Source: Megaleporinus macrocephalus (taxonomy: Eukaryota > Chordata > Actinopteri > Characiformes > Anostomidae). Taken from it: a stretch of 64,000 nt of DNA. The position numbers and the translations under genes were made by a program. A model generated the notes under the pieces. It ran no database searches, was not told the origin of the DNA, and saw only the letters and a program-made list of their open reading frames with translations. The stretch is taken from contig CM038704.1 in the NCBI GenBank assembly GCA_021613375.1, positions 30,938,582 to 31,002,581 of the forward strand, written 5' to 3'. Below, in pieces: positions 14,501 through 28,940 of this stretch (the first letter of the stretch is position 1; each line of letters begins with the position of its first letter).

Positions 14501-15443
14501 AAAATGCACAATATATGTATCACGTGTATACAGTATGTCTGTTAAATATGAATAAAACATTTATCTTTCATAATTTGTTTATATATTGATTTATTTAAAT
14601 GTGGAAAGGAAAATACTTTTTTTTGTTCAAGTTTAAATTATTCTACTTCATAACAATGTCCATGTTTTAGAGTTTAGTTATTCACATATTATACAATGAA
14701 GGAAAGAAAAACATTAAATTCCTATTATACAACTAGCATATACGAGTAAAATATGCCATCAGTACATGAGTTTTAAAAACAAAGCAGGAATTAAACAAGG
14801 ATAAAACCTAACTGGAGTAAATGAGGATGCTTTTTGAAAGAACCACTGCTTTCAATTACCATCTACCTTCTTTTCCCAAAGCTCTAGTCGGAATACCTTT
14901 CATGATACATTTGTCACAATACTGCAAGACAACATGGCTGTCTCCTTTTTAAACATTTGTCATAGAAAAAAATATATTGTGGTTGAATGTATAGGCTTAA
15001 AATAGGTTTTTGTCTGTGCTGCAAGCATTTTTTTATGTAACGATTTGTGCAGCTCTACAAAGTACAGAGTCAATAAAAAACACTTTCAAATGCAAAACAG
15101 TGCATATTAAAAACCAGCATGCACAGAGGCAAAACCATAAATCAAATGGTCTTTCTAATCAACAAGGTTTTAAAATGTGCTTTAAAGCAGTTACAGGCTG
15201 TACTGCTATTAATACAGCAGCTTATTGTAGATGCAGATGAGGTAACTGCACACAAAGCACTGTCATGCTGTTATATAGAAAAAGGTTGTTTACCAATGGA
15301 AGGATCAAGGTTCTTTGGTCTTTTCCAGCTTATCGTGATGGTTTTTCCAGTTATGGATTCCACTACTGGAGGCCCATCAGGGGGTTCAGGTATGATGTCT
15401 GTTGAGAGAAAACAGCTTCTCTAGTAGCTTGTCTATTTGTATG

Positions 15444-15520
<77 letters not shown>

Positions 15521-18500
15521 CTGTTATATATTCATAATGGCCTCTTACCTGTCACATACAAATGGGCGTAGCAAGTGGCCTTCCCCACCTTATTGGAGAT
15601 TACACTTTTATACACACCACTGTGGCCATGACATACTGAACGAATAACCAGACTGTGGACATCCCTGTCTAGAGAACAAAGAAGAGAAAGTAAACAATGG
15701 AACAGGGGCTGCATTAATCTGCACTGTTCAGCAGCTGCTGCATACCTTGAGCAGTGAAATGGGGCGGCTGTGAAGATTTTGGTGCAGAGACAGGTTTTGC
15801 AAATATTGCACAGTATTTAATACTTTAAAGTGTTTTATGTTGAAATAGCACATTAAAAGAAAAGAAAGACACCATTAACAATTTGCCAATCACTGATATT
15901 TCAGAAAGCATAGGAGAATCATTTCTACGATTTTCTATTAAATCAAAACACTTTTGTCCATCAGTTTACTTTCTTATGGCAATAACTGTGCAGTTAATTT
16001 GTGGTATTAATGTACACATTTCCATAAAATAATTTCAAGCATTACTTCCCTTAGTGTAGTTATATTTAAAATATTAAGTCTGACGTTATAACGTTGACTT
16101 ACACTGTGTCATTTTCCTGTCCTCAGTGCTGGCTATCTTCTGGCCGTTATGGTACCAGGTAATGGCGGGGTATGGCATGCCTGTCACTTTACACTTCAGT
16201 ACTGCCTCTTTCCCCTCTACCACTTCGAGATCACTAAGAGGCTTGACAAAGTCTGGCATTGTCCGGCGCTCCAGCTCTCCCTCCAGCACCTCTGGCTCCT
16301 CTGGTATAGAAGGCATCTTCTCCAACCTTGACCTGAATCAGAGAGAAGGAACACAGTATAAATTTATGATATAAAACAAGACAATATCTAGCCACTTCAC
16401 TAAATGTTAGCTAACAGTGACTAGCACAGATGATTTTCACTGCTTACCCACTTTAATTAGGAAAGGTTTGTAAGTTAGTTGATTAGACTTCTTTGTCAAA
16501 GTATGCATAAAAGCTAGAAACTAAAATGGCTTTCCAATACAATACTTTTCTACAGCAAGCTACATGTCAAAGTTTTAAACAAGACAATATCAGTTACTGT
16601 CTGCACACATCTTTAGATGTGTCCTTCATTTGATTTTATTCTACATTTACCACAAACCAGCTGTCATTTGCCACCTGTCAGCATTTTTTGTCCACTCATA
16701 TGCAAACTTTTTAACATTGCTGGTCAAATTACATGTTCTGCTAATTGTAAAAAATATTTTTTTATGAAAAAAAAAAAAAACGTTACTAAATTTGTTACCA
16801 GACAATCAGTAACTGTGCATTAAAATGTCTCCCTGTAGAGGATGTTAATTTATATTCACATATTACAAACTAAAACGTGTAATCAGACTATAGGTGCCCG
16901 AACGACTTTCCCTATGACTATAAATGAGCACCATCAATTATGCTAAAATGGTTAACAATGAATGGGAGTTTGTGCGTCTTACAATCAGTTTACATGTTAT
17001 ATTCTTCCATTAGAGGTTCCTGCAGACAGATGATTACAAGTATCTCTAAATATATGGAATATATGCATTCTCACTGACAAGAAAAACAGGTCAATCAAAT
17101 GCTATGTGTAGAAGTGCATGCACACAGTTTATACACAAATGAGGACAACGGCCAAGTTAGTTTATGTTTAATATGAGACCAAATATTTTCTGTAGCGTTT
17201 GAATCTCCTCTCTTAGCAACCCAAAATAATCAGCAAAAACCTCTGTATTTTGGATCTGGCTCATTCCATTGCCTGGGAGTGTAGAGTTTGAAAACTACTG
17301 CTCGAGAATACAGACATGGCTTACATGTGAGAGGATATGACTGGTCGAGGTTCCTGCACGTAGAGTTCCGCTGAGCTTTCGGCTTGCCCATGAGCATTTC
17401 GAGCAATAGCTGAGTAAAACCCTTCGCTCTGCTGGGTAACATGGGAGATGAGCAAGGAGTGTCGCCCACCCTCAGAGAGAATGTGAACATTTTCGTTCTC
17501 AATCACTGGTTGTTCTAGTGAGGGGAAAGAACAAACATCTCTTTAAAGAAACTCATAAAAATGTACTCAGTCTAGTAAGGCTCTATGGCATTACACAAAA
17601 AATCATTATAAATAGTTACTCCTAGGTTGCCCAGTCAGCCATGTTAGGACTTTTGGGAAAGGAAATAGGAGGTGATGGGCACAAACCAACACAGGGGTAA
17701 GACTTAACATGGATTTTATACTTGTATAAATTTCAGTATAACATGATTTTAAAGCATAAAACTGAGACTTAATGTAAAACATATGAGTTTTCTATTAAGT
17801 ATTTCTGATTACTGAAGTATAACAAGTACAGATGTCACATTTAATTATTTTTATAATCATGTTCTGATCTGATCTTCTGCTTTGGGGTTAAAAACATGTT
17901 TGCCCACTTGGTACACCCATTTTCACAAATCTAATTTCATTCACAAATATATTTTATGTATTGAGGTTGAAAAGCTCAACTAGTTCAAAAACATCAAACT
18001 TTATTAATATCTGCTTTAAATTGCCAGACTTTTTACCGACTGTCGCAACTAGTCCAGGAAAGTAGACCCTGCTTATTGCCTATTGGTAACATTAGTACTC
18101 CAGCCACTTTCAGCTGAATAGTTTATAAATGGTACATGCTAGAAACATTAAAACATTTATTTGTATGTGAAATATGTAGTTTGCATACATAAAAAATAAA
18201 ACACATATTCAGCAAAAGCAAGATGTGTAGGGTTGTGCTCCACCACTCCTTATTTTAAAAACAATGAAATCTTATTAGTGGGTTTTTACTCACCACAGTG
18301 TGACCATGTAACTTCAGGTGGTGGTGTGCCACTGACTTTGCAGTCAAAACGTGCAGCTCGACCTTCAATAACTTCTAGCACATCCAGCTTTCGAGTGAAA
18401 AGAGGTTCCTTTGACGGGATGACTGTAAGCTTGGCACTGGTAATGAGCTCCTCTAAACAAGACATATAAAAAAATACAAATTTAATATACACTAAACCAC

Positions 18501-20206
18501 TGATTTAGACATCCATAACAAACATTTCAGAACACAGATTAGATATTAATATAATGATTATTATCACCATTAAATAGTAAAACAAGTAGACTGATTTAGA
18601 AACCGCTGTATTAGATGTCAATATGCAGAATACATACTGGTTTAATAATTTCTTGAATCAAAACAGAGTTTTTAGTCACTAAGTAATATTTAGCACTGAA
18701 CTGGGCACCCACCTTTTGCTGTGCTAAGTTTGCAGGTGTAGCAGCCGCTGTCATCCTCATGGACAGATCTGAGCAATAGGCGACACCTTTTCCCATCAAA
18801 CTGCATCTTACAGTCCAGCAGGGCTGGCTGTATCAGCTTCCCACCGGCCAGCCAGTCCACATCTATGTCCTGTGGCCCGGTCATGTGACACTCGAAGAGG
18901 GCTGTTTTGCCAGCACGGACCCTCACATCCTGCAAAGGGCTGGTGATGGCCAAAACCTCTGGGGGAGGAGGAGCTGACAAATAAATGGGTTGCCATGCAG
19001 ATTATAAGCCTGGCATAACGAAGTGGACCAAGGATTCACACACTACATCTCTGTGTCTGCTCTTGTATGAAATGGATATGTCTATCTTTCTCTCTCCTAC
19101 CTTTCACCTCCAATCGGCATTCAGTCTGTTTGGTGCCATATTCATTTATAATCTTGCATGTGTAAAGTCCAGCGTCTGATTTTTCAGCAGACTTGATTCG
19201 CAGCTCACACTTCCCATTGTCCACTTCACAAAGCTCATGCTGGCCATCTGTTCTGATATTCACTCTGTCCTTAAGCCTGGAAATACAGTTGCTTTATCTG
19301 ACACAGTTCATCTGCTCACTCCATTTTTAATATATCACCACAATTAACAATCAAGACAGAATTCTGGAGAATGCTGAACGTGTGAATATAAACATCTCTT
19401 ACCAGTAGATCATTGGCTTCGGCTGCCCACACACCTGAACACACATAATGACTTCTTCTCCCTCAATCACTACCTGGTCACCCAGGGCAACCTGAAAATG
19501 AATATTAGTATCAGCAGATATTGACATAAGCTGGCATCATGAATCTATTCATTATAACAAACATAAGCTCAGATCAAAATAGTCAAACATGTTAGAGAGA
19601 AGACAGGAAAAGTATGACACCTGGAATGTAGGGGGGTCTTTAAACTGGAACCTTTCATTCCGGTTTTGCACCCCAAAATCCACAATCTCCTCCATGGGGC
19701 TCAGAAACTCCTCATCAGAGGCCACTGGACTATAGGTCTGCTCTAGCGGCAAGCTTAAAGATCCACCTCTCGCCTGAACAGACTCTGAAACAAGACACAC
19801 ACACAGAGTTATGTGGCTGGGGTCTTTAGTACAAACCGTTAGAAAATATTAGCTTTTCAAAAAATGATTAATAAAAGTTTGTTGAGTTCAGTCTTAGTAG
19901 AAAGAAAAAAAATCTTTCTTTTGACAATCCTTTTCTGCAGGTAAATAGAATGAAAACAACACAAATGCAATGAAAATGAAAAGTAAATTGTGTAACTGAA
20001 TGTAAATCATGTTAGTACTATGTGCTATTGTTATTACTGTGTTATAAATTACATTATGATATATATTATAATTATGTAATGTACATTAAATGTAGAGAAA
20101 ATGGCAAATATAACTGTATGTTTCACACAGACAGATATACAGGTAGAAAAAGATATACTGTGAGTGTCACAAACAAGCTGGCAATTATTAAAAAATAGAT
20201 AGATAC

Positions 20207-20283
<77 letters not shown>

Positions 20284-23200
20284 GTTAGATGGAAAGAAAC
20301 TGAGAGACGGATTAATAGATCGACATTTTTCATCCCACTCACTACCATTACTGTAGCCTACACTGCCACTGTATTTGATTTTATTACTAGGACGAATGTT
20401 GCCATGGTACCGCAGAGCTTGGCAACTGAGGAGAGAGATTATGGAGGGTCGTGGCGTATGAACAGAAGCAGATGGCAGTGAGAGCGAGTTTTAACTGACC
20501 ACAGCTGGAGACACAATTGATTAATCCTTCAGTCTCTGACCCAATCAAAATGTTTCCACTCATAGGAGGAACTGCCGAGGCGGAGTACACGCCATGTGAG
20601 TGGAAAATTCCAGAAATATTTCTTTCGAGTGGTCTGACTGTAGCCTACACAACAATGCACTTATTACGCCTGGTGTACCCTGTTAGGGCCGCTTGTGTCA
20701 ACAGGAGCAGGAAAGACTTGCATACATAAGGTGAAAAAAAAACCCACACCCAGCATAAAGAGCTGCTCCTCAATGAAAATCAGGTCTTGCATGTTAACAT
20801 GAGTTTGATGCTCTCACAACCATTAGTTTCATATTAATATTCTTGTATTACTAATAATCTGCTTCAGCAAATTGTTTACAGAGTTTACTGTCCTTCCTGT
20901 GCTCACTCTGCTCACGTTAACAATCAGAATCATGCAGTCAGCTGACAAAGTTAGCAAAAGCATGCACAAATTCTGCATAAACACATGCACAAATAATACA
21001 CTTCTATAAATACAACACGTTTACAACCCTGTGGGCATATATTTAAAAACATACTTTTCATGTTTCACATTTAATATGCTGTCTTTGCACTATTTTCAAT
21101 TAATTATAGGATTATGTGATTTGCACATCATTGCATTCTCTGTTTATTTTACATTTTGGAAACAGGGTAGTAATTAAACATTTAAAAACATGTAATTTAT
21201 TTTGTTCTCTTAAAGAAAGTAAATCATTAGTCAGTAAGTCCGTAACTGTAATGTGATTACAGGAATGTAAACATTTGTAATGGATGAGTGCATTACACTT
21301 ATTTAAAAACAAAAAATTCCCACATTACTGTGTTACCTCAAAACTGACTGACACACAGCACATTTCAAAAACACTGTACTGTATTGCACTGTACTACATA
21401 CTACATTGTACTAGTGTTCTTTAATTGAATTCACATTGCAAATAGTTCTCTCACAGTATAAATGAAGCAATATATAAACATAAGATGCAAAAGGAGGACT
21501 CTGTGTTTACAGTAACAAGCAGGAGATTTAAAGTACAGAATGTTAAAGTTAGCATACAAGATGATACTTGCTGTCTTTGAGCCAAACACAAAGGCTTGCC
21601 GCATCTCCAGTATGCCAGGCTGCCATGGTTTATTTAATAATCATAACTTACTGTTCTCCTAATCTGCAATTGCAATCTCTCCTTCTGTCTCCCTCCTCCT
21701 CTCTCTATTTCTCCCTACACTTCCTTGCTATCTCTTACAATCACTAGTCAATTTGTGACACTGCTTACACCCTAAAACCAGTCAGCTTCACTGAAGTCAT
21801 TACTATTTTGTCTATGCGTGTTGCCTGAAGTTTACGCTGCACATTTTAATTTAACGCAGCAGTTAAGCGTGCAATATCTGTATTCTTTCTTTTTAAGTTT
21901 CATTCTGACTCAGGCTGAATATCCTACCTATAAAGGCCATTCATCTTACAGTGGGAAATGAAAACAGGCTGCAATTACTTCAAGGAACAAGGGACACTAT
22001 AAATACACTGTGTACTTAGTGGCCTAATAAGGAAACACAGGCCTGGCTTCTGAGCTAGCCCCAGATAGCAGAAGCACTTAGAGAAATAGCTGCAGCTTTA
22101 CTGAAGAGGAACGTTCAGTTAATCCACTGCATCCAGAAAATGTGTGCTTAGAATGTGCTCAAACTAATTTTGCTTCCCAGGTCTCTCAGAGTCTCAAATA
22201 TTACTATTACTTGAAGTTAGACCCATGATCCATTCAACCTTTTAACATTTATCAATCCATTTAAATTCATGCTAGTTTACTCAGGTTCAGGTGATCCAGA
22301 TGACTAAAAATTGGATTAAATGTGAATGCTTTAGAATTTCTAGGGCAAAAAAAAAGGAGTAAATGACAAATTCCCTTATCATCCGCCGGCCAAAAGACAC
22401 CAAATGGCAAAAAAAAGATAATCTCGTCGTTCAGATTTAGGACGGGGAGCTCTTTATTGTCAATTGCCATGGCAACCAGTGAGGAGCTTAAACTGCACTT
22501 TCAAAGGCCCGTCATTTGAGACGGCCTCTAGTATGAAAAAGGGAACATGTGCTTTGGGAAGGAGTAATGGCTCAGAAGTACAGTAACGCATTCAAGCTTA
22601 CTGAATGCTCAATTTGTTCTGGTATAACAGGCAGCCCGGCTGTGAGGGCAAAAAAGTTCTGGACATTCCGTTCACCTGACTGGATGAAGAGTGTCGCTCT
22701 GCTGGACACCCGTCCCATTTTGCTGGTGGCAATGACAGAGTAGGTTCCTGCGTCACTGAGTCTCATCTGGCAGATTCGGAGAGTGTGCCGGCCCCCATCT
22801 GCTTTCACCTCATACCCAGCACCATCCTTCAGCTGCATGTCACCCTTCCACCAAGTCACTGTCAAACACCAGTCATGATTCAGAAACAAAATAACTATTT
22901 TATTCTTAATTTACACATCTTTAAACACCAAGAGAGCAAAACTTCAATAGACACATGTATTTTCTAAAAAAAACCAACATTAATCTGAAATTGTTTCATA
23001 CTTAAAAAAGGAATTAAATAGCATATTTGTAAAATGTACTATTTTTAAAATGTTATTACAAGTTATTGTCTTGTTATGGCTGTCTGGTTTTGTGTTTGTG
23101 CATTTCTTGACTTTGAAATAACTAGAAAAAACCCAAGACCCAAACCTGTTGAAAACCGTAATGCCAAGTAAACACAACACAATTTTTACAGTCTCAAAAT

Positions 23201-23873
23201 CACTATACTGCTCACACAACACAACACATTTATCCCTCTCTACCAGTTGTTTGTCTATGAAGTGATGTTCACACTACACAAAATCACAGATAAGACATGA
23301 CATTCTACCCAAAGAGGGTGGGTTACTTGCAGATCTCAAAAATTTGTCTATAACTGAAAAATCTGGGCAGAAATCACGTAATAATCAAATAAACCTGTTG
23401 AAGCAGACAGTCCAATGTAAAAGTAATTAAGCAACTAATTATGTTATTTAGCAAATGCATTTAAACAGCATAGCTAAATGACACTGATAACTACTATCTA
23501 TTACCTCATTTATTACCACATTGCATTTACCCATTGGCCACCACTGCTACACAACACTAGCAATTTACACTGGCAAGCAATATAAGCAATATATGGTCTA
23601 AAGAAGTATCTTAAACAGTCTTACCCTGGTAAGGGTTTCCTGCGATGACGCACTCCAGAGTGACCTCTGAGCCAGGGGCTGCTACAGCATCCTTAAGAGA
23701 AAGATCAAATGAAGGAACACCTTCTGGGTCTTCTTCGGCAGACATGTAGGAGTCATCAGAAGAGTTTTCTTGGAAAACCAAGCACAGTTGTTGGTTGTTA
23801 ATAATCCACTGACCATTACTGAAGAATACCAGCAGCAACCTCAATATGTGAAGTTATCTTCTGTGTATCATTA

Positions 23874-23958
<85 letters not shown>

Positions 23959-26900
23959 TATATGTGTCAGCAGTAACCCGTAGCTAATGTCTTTGAACTT
24001 TTTGATTTACACCTATGACTGACTGGTGTCTACAATAACTTAACAATAAAATTCAGCCATTGGCTTATGAGAGGGCATCAGTAGTCGGTGTAGGCTAACG
24101 GTTGTATACTGGTTGAGACACAGCAATAGCAAGTGCGCTCTAGGGAGACCCTGTAAGATCAAAATAAGGCCACATATGTGCCTTATGACCTATGTAGTTA
24201 CTGGTAGAAAAATCACAAAAGCAGTTCATCAAAAAGTAAAGAAATTCTCTAATCTGAGCTTTGAGTTTTTAACAATTGATTGTGTGTTCTTTTATACTCA
24301 TAATAGCACACCACATGAATATTTTTAGCACAACCTTGAAACATCCTGTCCTCCGTCACATTTTAGATTTTATCTAAACTGTTTTTCTCACCTTGCTCTG
24401 GAGACACTGTTCGTCTCTGTTTACTTCTTCCTTCTCTTTTCTTCTCCTCGGCTTGTTTGATTCTTTTTTGTCCACACACTACCATCTGCTCTTTTTGCTC
24501 AATAGGCTCATTTTCAACTACAATGGTAGGTATAGTCAGTTTAGGCAGGGGCAATGAGGACTTCTTCTCTTCTCTTCCTTTAAATGCTCTTGGGAATGTA
24601 GAAGCTGAACCCAGAAGCCTTGGGGGCTTTGGAGGAGCTTCGATTGCTTCTTCTTGGAGGGAGGACTGTGCTCGTTTGGACACCGGGCTTGAAGACTTTC
24701 GATCCTTCTTGAGCAATGGGTGTTCAGCCTCTGGAAATGGTACCTCTTTTATAGGTGATGGTAATTTACTTTCCAAGGTTTTTCTGGTAAGCCTTGGTGA
24801 ACACTGTTCTGGTACTTCGAGCACAGGGAGCTTCTCAAAGGTGCCAGTGCTCTCTACTAAATGGTTGGGCTGTAAGTCTTTCCCTAACTGGCTCTCAGGT
24901 ACATCAGAAGGTTGTATTTGGCATTCAGGTTTTGGTGCTTGCTGTGGTATTTCTGAACTGTTAGCTTTTCTGTCATATGCATCATTAAGTCTATCAATTA
25001 GCTCAACCTTACCTATTGGCTGCCGGTCAGTTTGGGCAAGGTGGTCAGCTGAGAAAGCTTTTTTGATATTAGGTCTCCCAACAAGTTTCTTAATCCGTTG
25101 AAGTTCCTCTGAGAATTTGCTTTGAAAGTTTTGGACCTTCTGAGCATAGCTGGGCCGTTCCTCCAGCGAAGAGGCTCTCTGCTTGAAGATAGACCGCTTA
25201 AGCGCCACATCACTCATGGGGTTGTCACAGACCTTAATCGCTTTACTTCTATCTTCAGAACCACTGGATGCACTCCAACTGAAACCCCACGGACGCCCTG
25301 GTGAGGTCACTTTTGGTGCATCAATGCTGTGCCTGCGTTCCTCAAAGGCTCTTACCTTATCAAAGATTTTGGAGCGTGATCGAGGGAGTTTGGGTGTCTG
25401 GAGTGTAGCTGGGTCTTGGGAACCACTACTCTGAGATGAAGCAGAGGATTTTATTTTTCCGGGGAAGTCTCCTTCATCTCCTACTTTTGTGTTATCATTA
25501 TGGGCCGTTGTTGAGTCTGCTCCACTAATGAAGTGTGAGCCAGATATGGGGCTCCGGGCATTTTCTGAAGGCTGACATGGGACAAGTGGGGATGCTTCCC
25601 CTGTAAAAGAGTCCAATTGGCTCCTGAAATAGGGTGATTGAGGGAAATGTAATGTTATGACAAAGAAAAAATTAAATGGCAGAACATTTTTAAAGGATTA
25701 CACTGAACTCTGGGAGTGAAACAAAAGGGTGTGAAATGTCAAACTGAAGCAATATAGCATTACAAATAAAGCAAATATGATAAAACATATAAATATCATG
25801 ATCCACAACAGAAAACCAAGAGATGCACGAGAGCAAAGACATGCAAGTATTCACAATTACTAATGCATGCTATTATACGTTTACTGAAGATAATTAAAAA
25901 AGGTCGTGGAGTCAAAGGAAAGTAAATAATTTAAAAAAGTGAAAAAATATAAGGGCGAACTTAAAGAAAAACTTAAAAGATAATGACAAATAAGAATGAA
26001 TGGTAAAATTAAAAAGATCAAAAATATTTTTATAAATTTGATTTGTGCCCATTGAAACCACATAGCTTTGTGCTGTGACATCACGAGAGACAGTATTTAT
26101 TCCTGGACACTGTATATGGAGAACGTCCTTTGTCGATAGAGGCTGAACACGCTGCCATAGTAGTCACTGGCTAAGGACATACTTTCCTCGGACCCCACTG
26201 CAGGATAGTACACACTGATCTGAGAGGCCCGCACGAGGGCTTCCACTCCCAGGTGTCTTACAGGGGGGCTCTCAACACACCCAGCATTTGCTTGCCTGCC
26301 AGGCTGGAGGGGTTCTTGTAGACCTGGTGCCCTTGAACCCAGGGCCAACATCTCCCTCTCCACTATGGGGCCATCACATGGAGTGGGGATATGGGCAACT
26401 GTTGCTTTTCCACCACCTGAACAGAAAATATGCTGTATTAACATGGAGGCAACAAGCTAACCAGGAAATCATTACGCCTACTGTAACGCTTCATTAACAT
26501 GTATGTAAATCATTAACAAAAGGACTGTAAGAAAGGACATTAGAGACATTTTTACCAGACAGCTGACTGCCAACTGCTTGAGCCCTGGACCTTTCTTTCG
26601 TCTCCATGGAGACCTGGGACTCCCCGTTCTCATCATCTGTGTTTTCTGAGTCTGCAGAGAAACAATGAAGAGCTTGTCAAAAGACGAAAGCTTTGACAAA
26701 TGCTGGTTTCGTTGAAAGTGGATGAGACATGTAAAAAAAGTTGTATGCATCTACATATAATGCGCCAAAATATAAGTAAAGCCAGCATAAATTTTTTCAG
26801 TTATTTAAAAAATAACTTTACGGCCCAAAGTGCTACATCATACACATGTAGGGACAGGCCATAAATATTACAACTACAGGCCAATACGATACCAAAACAT

Positions 26901-28906
26901 TGCATGTTGTGGATGTTCTGTAATGACACTGCATCATCTTTCAATATCCAGTGATCCCTTCACACCCTGTAAATAAAATATCACCTGGAATATTAATCCA
27001 TACGTCTAGTGAACAGCGAAAGAGATAAAAAAGTAAAGCAGCAATTACCATTGCTTTGCTTCCTGCACAAGCGAAAAACTTCACTTCCATAGCGGCAGAA
27101 AAGAGAGGTGGACAAAATAGCACTGTTACTATAGAAACAAATGTCTAACTGCAGGCATGTACGGATTCACAGATGACACACACACATACAGAATTTCAAT
27201 GACATTTCATCATCGCACACTGATCTAATAATCTATGCATAATCAAAGTGCTCTGAAATCCATTGGTATAATGAGTAATCCTACAATAGAGACAAAAGCA
27301 AAGCATTAAAAATATTAACTGATCACTAATGGCTTTGCACTTTGCCAAGCTAATATGCCCATTTTACTTTTTATCTATATGTTGACCGGCAAAACACATA
27401 CATGTTTTTGAATAACATGAAGCCTCGTATGTCACAAAACCACATTTAATCTTTAGCAATAATTTAGCCATAAAACTAAACACACCATGAGTGAGTCTTC
27501 CAAACATCCAGCTAGAGTGTCCAGCTCTCTGGAAAGAACAATAACAAATTGTTAAGGATGCAGGTTAGCTGTAAATATATGAGTGCGCAGCAATATTTTG
27601 ATGCTATCTAAAGCTTCATCTCGTCAAGAGTATCACAATCAATCACAAAAGAGCACCGTCGCAGAATTTATACTGTTAAACTATGACAACAGGAACATAA
27701 AGCAAAAGTCTCTATATTAAAAGACTTTAGATTGCCCCACTGCCTCAGAATCTGTTTTGCTTTGTCAATTGCCATGCTGGTTTGCAGTATTTTAAACACC
27801 CTCCCATCTTGCTACCAAGGCAACAGGGTAATATAATTGTCCCCGAGGGCATCTCTCCCTCTTGCTCCATCAGTTTCCGTTCTGTCAGGGAAAATGTTGT
27901 TTTCTTCAAATGGTATTCGTACAATCCCCAACATTTTATTAGAACATCATTGTCCTTAATCCTAACATAGTTCAATTGTTTTGTGATTATGCAGCTTGGT
28001 TAAGAAGAAAAACACCTTCCATCATCAAAATCAAAAGCTTGTCAGAATCACTGAAGGAGTTGTTTACTCTGCATGATGCCAGTGTGAAGGTTAAATAAAG
28101 GTGAGAAGATTAAAAAAAATTAAAAATAAACAATGGCAAGATCAGCGCCCAATACACCAATAAATTATCTACAACTGTGCAGAGATCATAATAAAAAGTT
28201 TGAAGATAAAGCCTCAGCAACATCACAATACCATCACTGACACGATTCATTCTGGCAGAAGATGAACCCTGCACCGTAGACGACTCACCTGGAATCTTTT
28301 TTTGGACCAGATTTTCTTCATGACCCCAGGTAAACTAAATCTCCTCTACAATGCAAGTGACTCCCCATTAACCTGCATGTGTTGAGGACAAGAGGCAGAG
28401 GAGTGGAACCTAGACTGGATTTAGAGATCGCTTCTGAGTTAAAGTGCCAGCGGCTTGGATCTGTATCACTTGCTGAGCTTTCTTGGAAACTCAGAGCAAT
28501 ATTCTTGTTGATATCTTTGATTTTAAAGAGAGGAGGGGGATACTACCAACATCCACCCATATTCTCTGCGCAAAAGCATAGGGGAGTCCAGCAGAATGCA
28601 AAAAGTATAATCCATTGGATCTCTGAGAACACTTAACGCTTCTGTCAAAGAATCCAGAGATACCAGGCACTGCAGGAAGTGGAGGTCAGATAGCCCCTGT
28701 TCAGAAAAAAAACAGTGAAAAACCTTCTCAGCTTGTAGCCACCCACTCTTCCTCTCTGAGTCCCATTAAAAGAGGTAAGGAAAAATGGTGCTGAAGAACA
28801 AAGAGAGAGAAAGAAAATCTGAAAAATACTGAGAGACAGTGGCTGCGCTGAGGGCAATAAAAACTGGAATAAGATTTTTTTGCTGGCTTGGCGCTCCTTC
28901 GCTCCT

Positions 28907-28940
<34 letters not shown>

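Noticed and set aside
24457..25101. 214-codon plus-strand ORF opposite speg exon 5
   Set aside because: Antisense shadow of a long conserved coding exon; no independent features.
25601..25623. Acceptor at 25624 for speg exon 5
   Set aside because: It would need a phase-2 donor upstream, and none of quality exists; the acceptor at 25601 fits phase.
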